A DNA stretch of 64,000 bases from Parastagonospora avenae f. sp. tritici 18332-5 (GCA_022559985.1 JAFJTR010000049.1:124001-188000), one strand, 5' to 3'; shown: positions 30,741-42,126, counted from the first letter of the stretch. Program-made: numbers and translations. The notes: generated from the sequence alone by a model not told the origin.

Positions 30741-31646
30741 GGCGGGCGAGCTGAAGAGCGTCGCAGCTCTCCAGTAGGTGGCTTCTGCGGCGGAGGATGG
30801 ATCGCAGCGCGGTGCGGAGTCGCGATATTCAGCTGGAGGTGCAGTTGACCAAAAGTGGGTAGGCGGCAGCAGTCTGGGGCCGCGACGTCACAGCGAATGC
30901 GAGGGACTCAGCGCGCGCGCTGGGCACGGCGTGTTGGCGGATGAGTAAGAGTGCGCGGACGGCGGGCGAAGCAGTCGTGTGTTGTGCGTTGCTGGCGCGA
31001 GCGGCGATGTTGGCGTACACTGAACACGGCGGAGCTCGAGTAACGGCAGCGGTTAGGGGCACTGACGAAGGACAGCAGCTAGCGGCCTGGTGGTTGTGGC
31101 TGTCGGCCAATCGACAGAATCCTGGATAGACGGCACCACGTCGCCTGACGTGCAAACACAGGACAAGAGACCTGGGGACTGGATAATGCAGACGGCAAAT
31201 GCGCGCGTCGATCAATAGCGAATGCGATATAGAAAGAGACGGTTGTTGATTCTGTCGTCTATATCGCTGTTCTGGTTCAATAATAAAGACGCCTTGGCGG
31301 GAGACGGGCACAGGTACAAGCGCGTGGCCGGCGACAGGAGACAATATTATTGACGTCGTGCGACCAGGTGCGGGGAGGGATTGATTCGGTCGCTAAGGCG
31401 CAGGAGGGCATCTACCGCTCTCCTGGCAAGCAGTCCCTTCCAGGCTTCTCGAGATATTGTGGGGGTTGGACTGCTGCATTGAGCGCCGGGAAGCTAGGGC
31501 CACTTTCGAAATTTAGGAAGGAGCTCTGAGCTCATAGGCAAGAGCAGCCACGACTACCCTTGCACGTCATACCCAGTACACTATTCCGCAAATTTCTGTA
31601 GCCGCATCCCATCCCATCCCATCCTACACTACACACCTCTACAGCC
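30741..31646. promoter_or_regulatory. Divergent upstream region of RhoGAP and TIM9
   Basis: About 900 bp, GC-rich on the RhoGAP side. A 171-codon minus-strand frame (30,829-31,344) is Ala/Arg/Ser-rich with no family resemblance and is taken as long leader. The repeated catcccatcccatcc tract (about 31,606-31,623) lies just upstream of the TIM9 start. Confidence 0.5.
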
Positions 31647-32018
31647 ATGGACTCGTGAGTATGCCAAGACGTCATGGTCCTGTCCCAAACTGATCTTGTG
31701 CCAGACTTACCGCATCTGAGCAGCGCGAGCTGCAGACGCGCATGGAGAAGAAGCAGATGAAGGAGTTTATGAACGTGAGTAGTTACATGCGCAATCTTCA
31801 TTTCTTGTCGCTAACCATTGCAGATGTACTCTAACCTCGTCCAACAATGCTTCGACAACTGCGTCAACGGCTTCGAGAGCAAGTCCCTCACCTCGCGCGA
31901 AGAGAGCTGCGTCATGCGATGCGTAGACAAGCACATGAAGGGATCACAGCGCCTAGGCGACCGCTTCCAGGAGCAGAACGCCGCCATGGCACAGCAAGGA
32001 GGCTTGCCTGGCAGGTAA
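31647..32018 (+). CDS. tim9: Mitochondrial inner-membrane import chaperone TIM9
   Basis: Three exons, 31647-31654, 31705-31774 and 31824-32018, code for 90 residues; the first exon has only 8 coding bases. Introns are 50 and 49 bp. The twin CX3C signature of small TIM chaperones is present: Cys35-x3-Cys39 (QQCFDNC) and Cys55-x3-Cys59 (ESCVMRC). The flanking LTASEQRELQTRMEKKQ, YSNLVQQC and RFQEQNAAM segments place it in TIM9 rather than TIM10, TIM8 or TIM13. Together with TIM10 it forms the hexameric chaperone that escorts hydrophobic carriers across the intermembrane space to TIM22. Length equals the family norm. No anomaly except the very short first exon. Confidence 0.95.
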
Positions 32019-33161
32019 AGCTCCCACGACAAGATGGATATTTCAGAGTGATATCAGCAGACGACTTACGATCCTGCCAATGTCTGCACAAGCTTCAGCG
32101 GCGCTTCGGCGATATGATTGCAGAAATTGCGTCCAAGGGCGACTGTACAATATAGAAATGACACTTTGGTTGACTAGGGCATCTATTTCACTGATGCATG
32201 AAGTTCGCGAATCTCAGTGAAATTTGGTTTACCGCTGTGGTCTGCATGACTGTCTGTACAGCGATGTTTCCCCAATATATACTCAACAACCGCGTAGTAT
32301 AGGTAGACATGGCTCTGCTAGAGCGATATGCTACCTACAAGTTCCGCATCGTTGTCTCATTCTAGCGGTGTGTATGTGATCAAGTGCCGGGGCTGTGCAA
32401 GCAACGCGTCTTTAGATGTGCAACAAAACACGCAGATGAAACACCATACATGTTAACATGTTTGAATTTGCATTTGTACAAGACATTTCATGTCGTGGCG
32501 AGAGAACATCGGATCTGTAAAGACATCCATGTTGGTTCGTTCCACTGAAGAACTGGGGCGTTTAGATGGTTCCTGAATAGTCAGTCCCATGCGCGAATGC
32601 GGTCATCTACCTCAGATCCAGCCCAAACCTGAAGGACTATCAAAGGCCCGATAGCTGTCACGCTGTCGGTGAAGAGGAATTGGCAATGACGATATCAATG
32701 CAATCCAGCCACAAAGTCGCTGCAATCTCGCTTGAATCACCTGTGCATAGCGCCGGGCTTTTGTGCATCGTTGTTGGCAGCACGATCTCCAACCCCACAC
32801 CAACAATGTCAGCAGAAGAACAAGCAGGGGCGGGTCGATCGTATCCACAAAGAATCTTGAACAGCCACAAATTGCGTGTTATTTGCCATGATCCAGACCT
32901 CTATCTCCAGATTGCGGTGTTGAGCACAGCCACCGCTAAGGTTGCGCGCGCTTGGCGTCTACTTGGCGTGACGTCGTCGCAACTTCACACGCGCTTGCAC
33001 CGTCCCTGCTTTGGTTTACAGCCTCCCCGTCACACAGTCTATATAATTCGCGACTGGTCCTCAGCAATCTCCAATACCATCAAGCATCACTCCAAGCATC
33101 TTTGAGATAGCAACAACGAACTCTCAACTTTCTCTACACCTCCGAACCAACAAACAACAAC
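32019..33161. other. Intergenic region, no gene recognised
   Basis: About 1.1 kb. A 141-codon plus-strand frame (32,680-33,105) has no recognisable content and overlaps the promoter of the next gene. A TGACGTCG sequence near 32,967-32,975 resembles a CREB/ATF-type site. Confidence 0.45.
33040..33046 (+). promoter_or_regulatory. TATA box of the 41-residue peptide gene
   Basis: TATATAA lies 116 bases upstream of the peptide start. The leader between them is pyrimidine-rich and then A/C-rich, ending in caaacaacaacATGG, features of a highly expressed fungal gene. Confidence 0.55.
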
Positions 33162-33357
33162 ATGGGTCTTATGTGGCACAAGGGATTCGGTGGTCGCCAT
33201 GCCGGTACGTTCCTAGTTCAAAGCTAGAAAGCTTCATCCTGCCGATATCCGTTTGCTGACATGGTTCTACACAGGCGGCGGCGTTGTCGCTGACAGACAC
33301 GGTGTCCGCAGGGCTCCCTTCCGCCTGTCCTGCGGACGCTTCAGCTGCTTCCGTTAG
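33162..33357 (+). CDS. Spliced 41-residue basic peptide, unknown function
   Basis: Two exons, 33162-33204 and 33275-33357, joined across a 70-bp intron with GTACGT donor, GCTGAC branch site and CACAG acceptor. The product starts MGLMWHKGFGGRHAGG and ends LSCGRFSCFR. It is Gly- and Arg-rich, strongly basic, with two cysteines (34 and 39) near the C-terminus and no signal peptide. The gene has a TATA box, a CT-rich then A-rich leader and an optimal start context, and the intron signals are textbook, which together argue for a real gene although it is too short for ordinary gene finders. I have a vague impression of similar peptides in related fungi but cannot confirm it. Function unknown. Confidence 0.62.
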
Positions 33358-33855
33358 AGCACGACTATCTGATACCCTCTCTTTACGAGTCACGAATTGT
33401 ACGTTTTTTCGCCCGGCAAAGAAACACATCGTCTAACATTGGCGCAGTCCAACCTCATACCGCGCCAACATTATCTTGCGATGGCGTTATTCGGGTCCTT
33501 TTTGTCGGGAAGCATAGCTGGCATTGTTTGTTCCTCACGGACACTCAAATCTGTCGATTAGCTTGATACCACATCATATCCTGAATAGTAATACTACTGA
33601 ATTTCCAAAGATACTAGACCAACTACGTGGGATCTGACAACAGTTGATGGCTTGCGATTTGTGAGAACCTCTTGACCCTGTGACGTCACCCTTTGTCAAA
33701 CCTTGTCGCGCGGCCCCACACGGCTGCATTTATGAATCTCCATCACGCGCAGCATCTTCGATTTTGACGCGGGGCAACATGTAGAAGATGGATGCAACCA
33801 CAATCTCATCCCCATGGGCGAATATAGACACGGTCGCAATCCCAGATATCCCACG
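33358..33855. other. Intergenic region upstream of the racemase gene
   Basis: About 500 bp holding the 3' end of the peptide gene and the promoter of the DCG1-like gene. No coding frame of note. Confidence 0.45.
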
Positions 33856-34627
33856 ATGCGCTCCATACTAGTAATCAATCCAAACTCCACAGAGTCCATG
33901 ACCAATGGCCTAAAGCCACTCGTTGATGCACTCCAATTCAAAGATGTCCATCGCACCACTCACCACCCGCTTTCACGCAACTGACAGCAGCTAGACTGCC
34001 TACGAATATTTCACCGCGCCCTCGGGACCCAAGAGCATCAACAATGAAGACGACGCCGCCGAATCCGTAACGCACTGCCTCCCGGCCCTGCGCCAACTCC
34101 TCGACCGCCACGATGGCTTCCTCATCGCATGCTACTCGCAGCACCCTCTGGTTCCGCTCCTCAAAAACGAGCCCGCGATAAAATCATCTCGCAAGCCTGT
34201 TACAGGAATTTTTGAAGCCAGCGTCGGCACAAGTCTTCAGCTCATCCACCCGGACGAAGCATTTGGCATCGTCAGCACGGGCAAGGTCTGGGAAGACATC
34301 TTGTCACAAGCTACCGAAGCGTTCTTGGGCACGGCTGGTAAGCGCTTCGCCGGCGTGGAGACGACGGGCTTGAATGCGACGGACTTGCATGATGCGCCGG
34401 CAGATGAGGTGAAGAAGCGCATGAAGGATGCTGTTAAGAGGCTGTTGAAGAAGGGGAATGTTGGGGCGGTGTGTTTGGGGTGCGCGGGTATGGCGGGCAT
34501 GGATAAGATGGTGAGGGAGGCGTGTGTGGAGGAATTGGGGGATGTGGATGGTCAGAGGGTGAGCATTGTTGATGGGGTGGTTGCGGGTGTTGCGTGGTTG
34601 GAAGGAGCTGTTAGAGCAGGTTTTTAG
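33856..34627 (+). CDS. Asp/Glu/hydantoin racemase-family protein, DCG1-like
   Basis: Two exons, 33856-33945 and 33995-34627, give 240 residues. The 49-bp intron has an atypical GTCCAT donor but a good CTGAC branch site and CTAG acceptor, and no other donor keeps the frame. The N-terminus RSILVINPNSTESMTNGL is the hallmark of the family. The two active-site cysteines are at about 76 (LIACYSQHPLV) and 190 or 193 (AVCLGCAGMAG). Yeast DCG1 is co-expressed with allantoin degradation genes; related bacterial enzymes racemise hydantoins or allantoin. A role in ureide or nitrogen catabolism in the cytosol is inferred. Length matches the family. The ATG at 33,856 directly precedes the conserved strand. 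Confidence 0.86.
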
Positions 34628-35004
34628 ATTCAGATATGACTCGGTATTACAGTGGACGAGCATGATCTATTAGACATGTCTGAGCATATCAATCACTAGC
34701 CTACAAGCCTAGAAACGAACAAAGGGAAACACAACGATTCGGGTAAGGTTATAGTAAGCAGTCGATGGGCGCGGTGATGTTGTGTACAACCCATGTCCTT
34801 GAAAAGTGGGGATGACGTATATGCGGAATGCTTATTTCCACTCCAAGTGCGGTGAGCAGCAGTACTACTGCACATCCTTAAACCGACATCAATCCTTGAC
34901 ACACAGTCCAGTTCCTTCGTCTTCACTCTGATCTAGCCTAGCTCTCTACCAATCCTATGGGATGACCTACCGTCTTTGAAGAATTGCACCTCTCACCCGT
35001 AAAC
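34628..35004. other. Intergenic region
   Basis: About 380 bp between the racemase stop and the F-box-like gene. Nothing recognised. Confidence 0.45.
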
Positions 35005-36384
35005 ATGGAGTCGCTGCCAAATGAGCTCCTTATCCAGATTGCTTCGCAATTCGACACGGAAGCTCCTAGTGTCACAAACTTCCCACACGAGCCCTCTTTT
35101 CACCTAACAGAATTCGAACTCACGCCACTCAAACTATTATCCCTAGTCTCATGGCGCTGGCGCAAAATCACCTTACCAATCCTTTTTCGCTACTCTCGGA
35201 TATCCCTTGACAAGGAACCGCAATGGGTGCCAATCGACGCGCGTTTGGTCGATAGTATGCAGACCGAGTTGACGAAGCTCAGCAATCACGAGTTTCAAAT
35301 ATACCACAAGATGCGCAGCAAGTTCAAGAGCAGCTCCATATTCGCATATGATGAAGCTTTTGACGACGTGCTCATCAACCTATGCCGGATCCAAGACGGT
35401 GACGACTTTCTCAAGGCAGTGCCGCACATTCTCTGGCTCCCGCATCTGCCGAAGGCGTTTGATAGCTTTTCAAGATTTGTTGCACAATACGACCTGAAGC
35501 ATCACATCAAAAGTGTGGTCGTGCTTACAGACAAGGAATACGAGCTGCGACATGTCAGCACAGCTGATGCACCCTTGGCTCGCGCAGTTGCTGATATTTG
35601 GACTGCCATCTTCAGCCACCTGGAACCAATCAGAGTCGTTGTTGCCGCGCCTCCATCTACTCTTGCCGGACTCTTGGACACACAGATGCTGAGCGCCGAT
35701 GTCTGGGCCTTTGACATGAAGATGCACTATATTGAGCTAGTGCAACCGGAGCCCTCGCGTTTCGAACACGTGAAGTCCAAATGCCGAGCATGGAACTCGG
35801 CTCTGATCCACTGCAGACCATGGAACCACCTCGGCTACAATGAAGGCTCGTCCATTGCTGCGTATAGCACGTATGAGTACCATTTGAAGCAGTCACCAAA
35901 GATACTGTATCTCCTGCTTCTACGCTTGGCAAAGGAGGCACAATCCTGCTGCAACATATCGTCATTCAGCTTCACCGGCGTCTTTCCTTTTGTTACAAAT
36001 GTCACTGCTATTATTCGTGCCTTGCACAAGATTCCAAAGTTGAAGCAAATAAGTTTTCAGCTGGCACCCGGACCAGAGAACAGCTCGCTCGACGACCCCA
36101 AGCGTATGGGCAGGGCCCAGCGCAGTGACTTTTGGCTTGAATGGAATGAAAGCTACAAGGTTATCGCAGTCTACTTAGGCGTGATCGACTTCGAAGACGG
36201 CGCCGAGTTCAAGAGCAAAGACTGTAGCAACAAGCAGTTGGCAGAAGATGTATCAGGGTACATTGAGCTCCTGCAGCAACGAGGTGCAGGCTGGCGTAAG
36301 GGTGGCGCGGAAGACGGTGTTTGGATCCGTGATCAGTCACTCGACAGGGTTGTCACGCCTGTCACTGAACTGGGCATCGTTTGA
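35005..36384 (+). CDS. F-box-like protein, unknown substrate
   Basis: Intron-less frame of 459 residues from the ATG at 35,005 (aaacATGG); an upstream TTG is not used. Residues 2-65 look like an F-box: SLPNELLIQIASQF then a short insertion, LLSLVSWRWRKITLPILFRYS. This fold binds SKP1 in SCF ubiquitin ligases. The remainder has no leucine-rich repeat or WD pattern that I can see, but contains recurring helical segments typical of fungal F-box proteins with unknown substrates. The stop TGA at 36,382-36,384 is followed in the same frame by an open stretch that leads into the next predicted protein, which could mean that the two are joined in some transcripts. Confidence 0.7.
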   Translation: MESLPNELLIQIASQFDTEAPSVTNFPHEPSFHLTEFELTPLKLLSLVSWRWRKITLPILFRYSRISLDKEPQWVPIDARLVDSMQTELTKLSNHEFQIYHKMRSKFKSSSIFAYDEAFDDVLINLCRIQDGDDFLKAVPHILWLPHLPKAFDSFSRFVAQYDLKHHIKSVVVLTDKEYELRHVSTADAPLARAVADIWTAIFSHLEPIRVVVAAPPSTLAGLLDTQMLSADVWAFDMKMHYIELVQPEPSRFEHVKSKCRAWNSALIHCRPWNHLGYNEGSSIAAYSTYEYHLKQSPKILYLLLLRLAKEAQSCCNISSFSFTGVFPFVTNVTAIIRALHKIPKLKQISFQLAPGPENSSLDDPKRMGRAQRSDFWLEWNESYKVIAVYLGVIDFEDGAEFKSKDCSNKQLAEDVSGYIELLQQRGAGWRKGGAEDGVWIRDQSLDRVVTPVTELGIV

Positions 36385-36453
36385 GCAAGCCAAACAAAGA
36401 CTGCTCATTTCTGCTTCGCGCGTGACGTGAAGACAAGCTACGTTCTTACACCT

Positions 36454-37170
36454 ATGACTCCTCTTCTGAGAACATCACTTCCTCATCTCAGCCTTAAGAT
36501 CTTCGTAATCATGGTGGGCTTCGTATATCATGTTACAAGTTCTCTTGCAGGAGCTCTTTGGTCGACCACTCGTAACCTCCTTGATGCCTTGGACGGCTCT
36601 CAAGAGCCACTCCAGAAGAAAGAAGTCGACCACGCGCAGAACTCGGAGACGTCCTCTGCGGACGATCGAGGCCTTGATACGAAACAGCACCGCAGACAAA
36701 CACGCCAGGCTGAGAGCAGTCGCGACTTCGGCGCCTCGTCTAAGCCTCTACCTATCAAGCCCAAGACACATGCAGCATCTCCGGACCATCGATACATTGG
36801 CTCTTCACACGTCCAACCAACTTTGGACGCCGACCATTTTCAGAATCTTCGCCATTCCCAATCTATGCCAAGCCTTGCAGCACCGAGCCATCAAAGGCCG
36901 TGCAAGTCTACCAGGACCGGGAGCATGATGCCAACAAGCCAAGAAACTTTCATGGACCTTGCTCACATCACCGGCAACCCGATCATCTCCCGATACGAAA
37001 TGCATCAGCTTCCCTCGTCTCGACCAACTATGAGAAGAGTGCGCTTTGCGGATACAAAGGCTATGCAGAGTGTGACTGGAGGGCGGCATCTAGGAAGCGT
37101 CACGGATAATGAGTGGAAGGCGTCGAACAAGACCTTGATGAAGGGCAGAACAGTTGTGGGAGTGAAATGA
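36454..37170 (+). CDS. Unrecognised disordered protein with N-terminal hydrophobic segment
   Basis: Frame open from the F-box stop to 37,170. Candidate starts are ATG at 36,454 (238 residues) and at 36,511 (219 residues, better context atcATGG). Near the N-terminus FVIMVGFVYHVTSSLAGALW could be a signal anchor. The rest is polar, Ser/Arg/His-rich and probably disordered, with a basic C-terminal motif PTMRRVRFADTK. No family recognised. Only 69 bases separate it from the preceding stop on the same strand, leaving little room for a promoter, so it may be the 3' part of the upstream gene. Confidence 0.45.
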   Translation: MTPLLRTSLPHLSLKIFVIMVGFVYHVTSSLAGALWSTTRNLLDALDGSQEPLQKKEVDHAQNSETSSADDRGLDTKQHRRQTRQAESSRDFGASSKPLPIKPKTHAASPDHRYIGSSHVQPTLDADHFQNLRHSQSMPSLAAPSHQRPCKSTRTGSMMPTSQETFMDLAHITGNPIISRYEMHQLPSSRPTMRRVRFADTKAMQSVTGGRHLGSVTDNEWKASNKTLMKGRTVVGVK

Positions 37171-38000
37171 ACAATTGAACATGTCGGCGAAGGCTAGGCA
37201 ATGAGACTAGGACCGTAGTATGCGTACCCGCAGCACTTTCACAAACACTAAATACGTATCAAACGGATCCGTCTTCCCGATTTGATGCGAACCCTTCAAT
37301 ATGAACGTGACACGTAAACAAGATCTCCACCACTCAAAAGAATACTATCGTCTTTTTTGCCGACAACGTAACTTGCCCGTATGAAATCATCATGTGGCTA
37401 CCTCGATACGAATGCGATTTAGAAAACCACTAGGTACAAGTTCGTAGCCGGGGCCTGCACTAGCCGCAGAATATCTCTACCTTGAAGAAGCGTGTTCGGA
37501 AATGTACACGTAAATTCGGCGAGAAAGTCTAGTTGATGGTTTTGCAGTCGCCTGCTGAGAACCTTGGGAAAGTTGGGCTTGAGGATGTTTGGGGGCACGG
37601 AACGCTAAGACTCTTGTAAAGCGTTAGTACCATAAAATCAAGTTTGAATCAGCCTAGAAAACAACTTATGCTGTACGTGTTCACACTCGAAGACTGTTCG
37701 CTGAGTTGATGGAGTTTAAGTGGGGCCACTTCCGATATCGGACTAGTTCCTAAGCCTTCTCCAAGCCCCGACATGTGGCTTTACGTACATTGGTACACTT
37801 GCGCAAATGCCGTTTTGGTAGCGAGTAGAACGCCGAAATCCTTTTACCATGGCGAGACGTTGGAACTAGCGATGACTAAATGCTGTATTCGATGAACGTG
37901 GCATTATTTGGCGAGGCGGCTGGCTCGGACACATATTCCATCGCCTACGCAACCTTCACATCCGCCTGTATCGCCGCAACCTCCTTCAACACCACAGAAC
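37171..38000. other. Intergenic region before the paralogous pseudogenes
   Basis: About 830 bp with no recognisable gene. The last 100 bp upstream of 38,001 contain a Pro/Ser/Thr-coding frame that is probably not translated. Confidence 0.45.
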
Positions 38001-39445
38001 ATGACGCCATCTCGCTTTCTCCTCCTACCGCGAGAAGTTCGTGACGTCATCTACGACCACTATATCCAATGCGATGGCGGATACATCTACGAATTTAAAA
38101 ACAATAAGCTTGTGCAAGCTAGCGGACACTAAATTGACTTAACACTCATGTACACTTGCCAACCAGTTCTCTAGAGAGATGAACGGATTCGCCTTGCCCA
38201 CAATCACTTTCTAGACTTTCTTCTCGGAAAGAACACGCAAATCAGCTGGCCTTTTTCATGCCACGATATCATGCCAAAAGCAAGGCAAAGACATGCTTGT
38301 CGAATTCTTGGGTTACAAGTTATATACGTCTCAAATAGCAACAGTGGCGACAGCGCGGTATCCCATGTTCGAGCCGTACATCACTTCCCTGGCGTCGCAA
38401 ACAGGGCCTTCACTTCGTCCACGGAATCGGAATCCCTACGGCCAGCCGCCGTCCTTGTGGAGGGGATTTTGCCGAGTTTGCAGCCGGGCAGATATTAGAA
38501 CATGAGGAGGCCAGAACGTTTCTTTTCGGCGGACCTTTCGAGAAGGCTGGCCCAGTGGCTACCGATGCCTTCTTTGACACATGGGCCATTCCTAATGAGC
38601 CAGACCTCGAAGAATTTACTCAAACCTACCGAAATGTTATAGACTATGTAGACTGGATCAAATATACCTATTCTGCATCATCGGCGGCCATTCGGTTCTT
38701 CAAGTCGCTCTCGCCTAGGACACGGGCACGGATGCGAACTGTAGTTTTGCGCGAAGTTTACGAGTCCGTAGCGTTTCCAGAAGACCATGCGAGGGGGCTT
38801 ATTCCATTTTGCATAGAAAACGGACAACTACGTGTGAAGCGTTATGTCAACCTGTGGCAGAACGCTTTGCCTGTTACGCGGTGACTTATGTATACCGGCA
38901 TAGCTTCCGGCTGGTTGAATCGCCGCACTGAGATTAGGGGAAGAGACATGAACGTCTCCGATACGGAATGGCTACGAAATGATAAATTGGGAGCTCGAGA
39001 TAATACAAAAGCCATCGGAACCTGGATCGCGGAAGCTTTTCGCCTACCGTCCCTCGGAATGCCAGAAGGCTCATACACGCTCGTGTTTGACAGAGATCTT
39101 ATGTCGCCGGAGAAGAGCACTGCTGCATTCGCTCTTGTTCAAAGAGATGCAGCGTAGCAGGCTGCTTTTGCTAACAGGTTCCCTCGAGGCCCGTGGTTGA
39201 ACATGTACGCTCTGCCTGGCGTGCTTCAAGACATCACAACAACTAGCTCATTGATAAGATGCAATTTCGATCCTGGGCAGCTACATACCGAGAGTGTGAA
39301 ATCCCTTGCTGATGCGCGAGCTGGATGGTCTTTGGAAAATTGGGAGGATGAATCGGATACTCATGATCTACGCGACTTTGAGATTGAGGCACCGCTCCCG
39401 CCCTGGTACAAGCTTCGATGGCAGCGCGTAATACCGGTATTTTGA
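38001..39445 (+). pseudogene. Degraded member of a 2EXR-like lineage-expanded family, copy 1
   Basis: Begins at an intact ATG with FLLLPREVRDVIYDHY, the LPxExRxxIY element of 2EXR-type proteins, then GGYIYEFKNNKLVQA. TAA at 38,130-38,132 ends the first frame. Further blocks appear in shifting frames: LMYTCQ, FFSERTRKSAG, IRFFKSLSPRTRARMRTVV, RYVNLWQNALPV, IGTWIAEAFRLPSLGMP, LVQRDAA, LIRCNFDPGQL and LPPWYKLRWQRVIP. At least four stops (TAA, TAG, TGA) and more than one frameshift are present. The order of blocks is collinear with copy 2 at 40,649. Function of the family is unknown. The copy is dead. Confidence 0.8.
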
Positions 39446-40648
39446 AGCAGTTTCTTTCGAAGGGAAACTTATCGTCTCCCGTATCGCGGTTCAATGCTCG
39501 AACCTAGTACGGACGTGTTGTTATCTACTTAGCGTTTGGGTTTTGCGCCGATTTCTGTTCTGGCCACAATTAATCTATTACATGGATACTATGTTCTGAA
39601 TAGAAGGCGCTGATATTGACTGCGCGGAACAGAGTACCACAGATACCGAATAAAGTTTTTTATCTCAAAATTGAATTCATTCTCATTGTTGACTCCTGTA
39701 CGTCTACGGAATTACCTGGGTACTCGAGTGGAATTAGAAGTCAAAACATTCGTCAAACTCGTCTACAAAGCCATTACTCATGATCAGTGGTACCAATGTC
39801 ACTGGCAAAATACATGAGCAAATCTTCGCGGACATGCTCAAATATCTTCTGCTTGTGACCTAGTTCGGGGCTTGAGTAAGGAATACCGCTTTAGCGCTCT
39901 GGAATCTCGTCAACACTATGGTAAGGTATCTATCGAGGATAGGTATGAGAGTCATAGGTCACCATACTGTCATTGAAAGGTAGGAATGTCTCAATAAGTG
40001 TTTCAGCTGATGGCTTGTTGTCCGCCATGGCATTTGGTATGTTGCGACACCTGTTCACAAGCTATGAGCGGCCATGTGAACGGCAAGGCCGTGAGCGACT
40101 TTTCACGATGAGTGCAGCCCAATGCCGATGCAGTCTTTGCATCATTTAGGTCATATATCCACAGCAGTTTTCCGGCACCTGCACGTGGTCTTTAGATGTT
40201 TGGAGCTTCCAACGCATGAGATGAGGTCCGAACACGTGTTCGTTTCTATCGTTACGCTTACGTATGGTATGTCATAGAGCGGCTTTACTTCTATGGTACC
40301 TAGGTATAGACTCCCTTTTGTGATAAACACTTCCCGCTTACACAGCCCGAATAATGAAAACTACGGTACTCCCCCAGATGCATAAATCCGTCCCATTCAG
40401 CTCTGCCTAATTCCCAGTACCATGACAGCTCGAGCTCACGAGACGAGCAGCAAAGAGATGGCTATAGCCTGGACTTGGACGCGACGCAACGCAACGTGGC
40501 ATGAAAAGTTGAGCGACCTTGCGCGCTTATAGGTATTTCGAGTAACAGCTACTTTTGGGTCTGGATCAAGCTTCATCGAGTTGCTTTTCTTCTTTTCAGC
40601 GGCTTCGATAACGTTACCGATCTCCACTCTCCCACAGCACCACCAATC
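39446..40648. other. Spacer between the two paralogous pseudogenes
   Basis: About 1.2 kb of AT-rich DNA with no supported gene. It probably includes the old promoter of copy 2; the short leader just before 40,649 ends in accaatcATGT. Confidence 0.45.
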
Positions 40649-42126
40649 ATGTCGACCTCGTTCTTCTTAATTCCTCGTGAATTGCGGGATCTCATTTATG
40701 ACCTCTGTCTTCGCTGTGAGGGCGGCTATGTCTACAATTTCGAGACCAATAAGCTTGTACAGGCCAACAAGGAGGATATTGAGCTTGCTCTCACCTATGT
40801 TTGCCATCAGGTCGCGAAAGAGATGAATGAACTTGCTCTATTTATCAATACCGCCACTTTCTCAACCTTCTACTCGGAAGCTACCCAAGAACTAGCTAGT
40901 CGCCTTCATTCCGCTCATTATCTTGAAAGAAACGCGCGATGTATCTTTGCTGGCGAGCGTTGCACCGAAACTACTTACATTGGAAATGGCTCGAGTAGCG
41001 AACAATAAGTACCCAATGTTTGCGCCTCTAGTCGGTGCGTGGATTCGATGTGAAGATATTCCGATCTTACGGCGACAGGAGATCAAGTGGGGCAAAGCAC
41101 CGTCCTTGTGGGGAGACTTTCTGCATTTTATGCTGAGTCTCTTGTTAAAACAGCCAGAGTTTCTAACAGAGACTCGAATGCTACCTCGCCTTTCTACCCC
41201 CAATGGCTATAACGTAGTGGAAACCATAACCAATCCAGCGTGTCCATGGAGCATACTCACCAAGGAAGAAATCGTACAGCTTGTGTCGGATGTTGGCCTA
41301 CCATCGATACCAGATGGAATCTATACTTACCATATCAAATTCGCTTACTTTGCTGCCTCAGTTGCAATTCGATTCCTCTGATCGTGCTCGGTGATGACAC
41401 GGTCGCAGTTCAGGCACATCGTCCTGTATGAAGACTGGGATTATGTGGCAGAGCCCGAGTGTCATGGGCGAGGACTGCTCCCATACATATTGGAAAATCC
41501 GCTGCTTCGCATCACGCGACGCGTGAATCTCTGGCAAAATGCTTTTCCGATTGATGGACGCCGAGATACGCATTGAACCGTGCCGTATTCCCCAGACAGG
41601 CATACATCTCCACCAGATCGATTGAGAGACGTACTCACTGCTCGGAGTATCACTGGATTCATCGGAACGTGGATAGCAGAAGCCCTGCTTCTTCCAACTC
41701 TGGGATTGTCCGAAAACTCCTATACTCTTGTCTTCGACGGAAGTACCACGCCCGAACAAAGCTCTGCAGCTTTTGCTACTGTACAAAGAGACGCCGCATG
41801 GCAGTCTGCACTTGACATCAGTTACGCTGGTGGCTCATTGCCTCAGCCTTCCTGGCTCGACCGACGCTTACGAAAGGGCTACTTTTACGAATCACTCCCC
41901 GAAGTAATCGGGAATACATCGATGAATAGCACGTTCATCCAATGTGATTTCGACCCTGGGCTGCTATGGAACGCTATAATCTTGGCTGACGCACAAAAAG
42001 GATGGACTTTGGAAGAATGGGCAGATGGCTGGGCTACTCACGAGCCGAGGGAATCCGCAACTGAGCCGCCGCTGCGGCCGTGATATTTGCTCAAATGGCA
42101 CCGTGTCATGCCGGTCGCTCGATAAC
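40649..42126 (+). pseudogene. Degraded member of the same family, copy 2
   Basis: Starts with FFLIPRELRDLIYDLC and GGYVYNFETNKLVQA. A single-base frameshift near 40,925 moves the reading from one frame into another, which then runs on with only three internal stops: TGA at 41,379 (after AASVAIRFL), TGA at 41,574 (after GRRDTH), and TGA at 42,081, where the family has Trp (PPLPPWY). After repair of these in thought, the protein would be about 480 residues. Conserved blocks include RRVNLWQNAFPI, IGTWIAEALLLPTLGL, TVQRDAAWQSALDISYAGG and FIQCDFDPGLLW. Each stop differs by one C-to-T or G-to-A change from a sense codon. The copy retains most of its sequence and died more recently than copy 1. Confidence 0.85.

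Noticed and set aside
30829..31344. A 171-codon minus-strand frame upstream of the RhoGAP gene
   Set aside because: Composition is biased by GC content, no family features, and it lies where the leader of the RhoGAP transcript should be.
32680..33105. A 141-codon plus-strand frame before the peptide gene
   Set aside because: It overlaps the TATA box and leader of the next gene and has no recognisable protein features.
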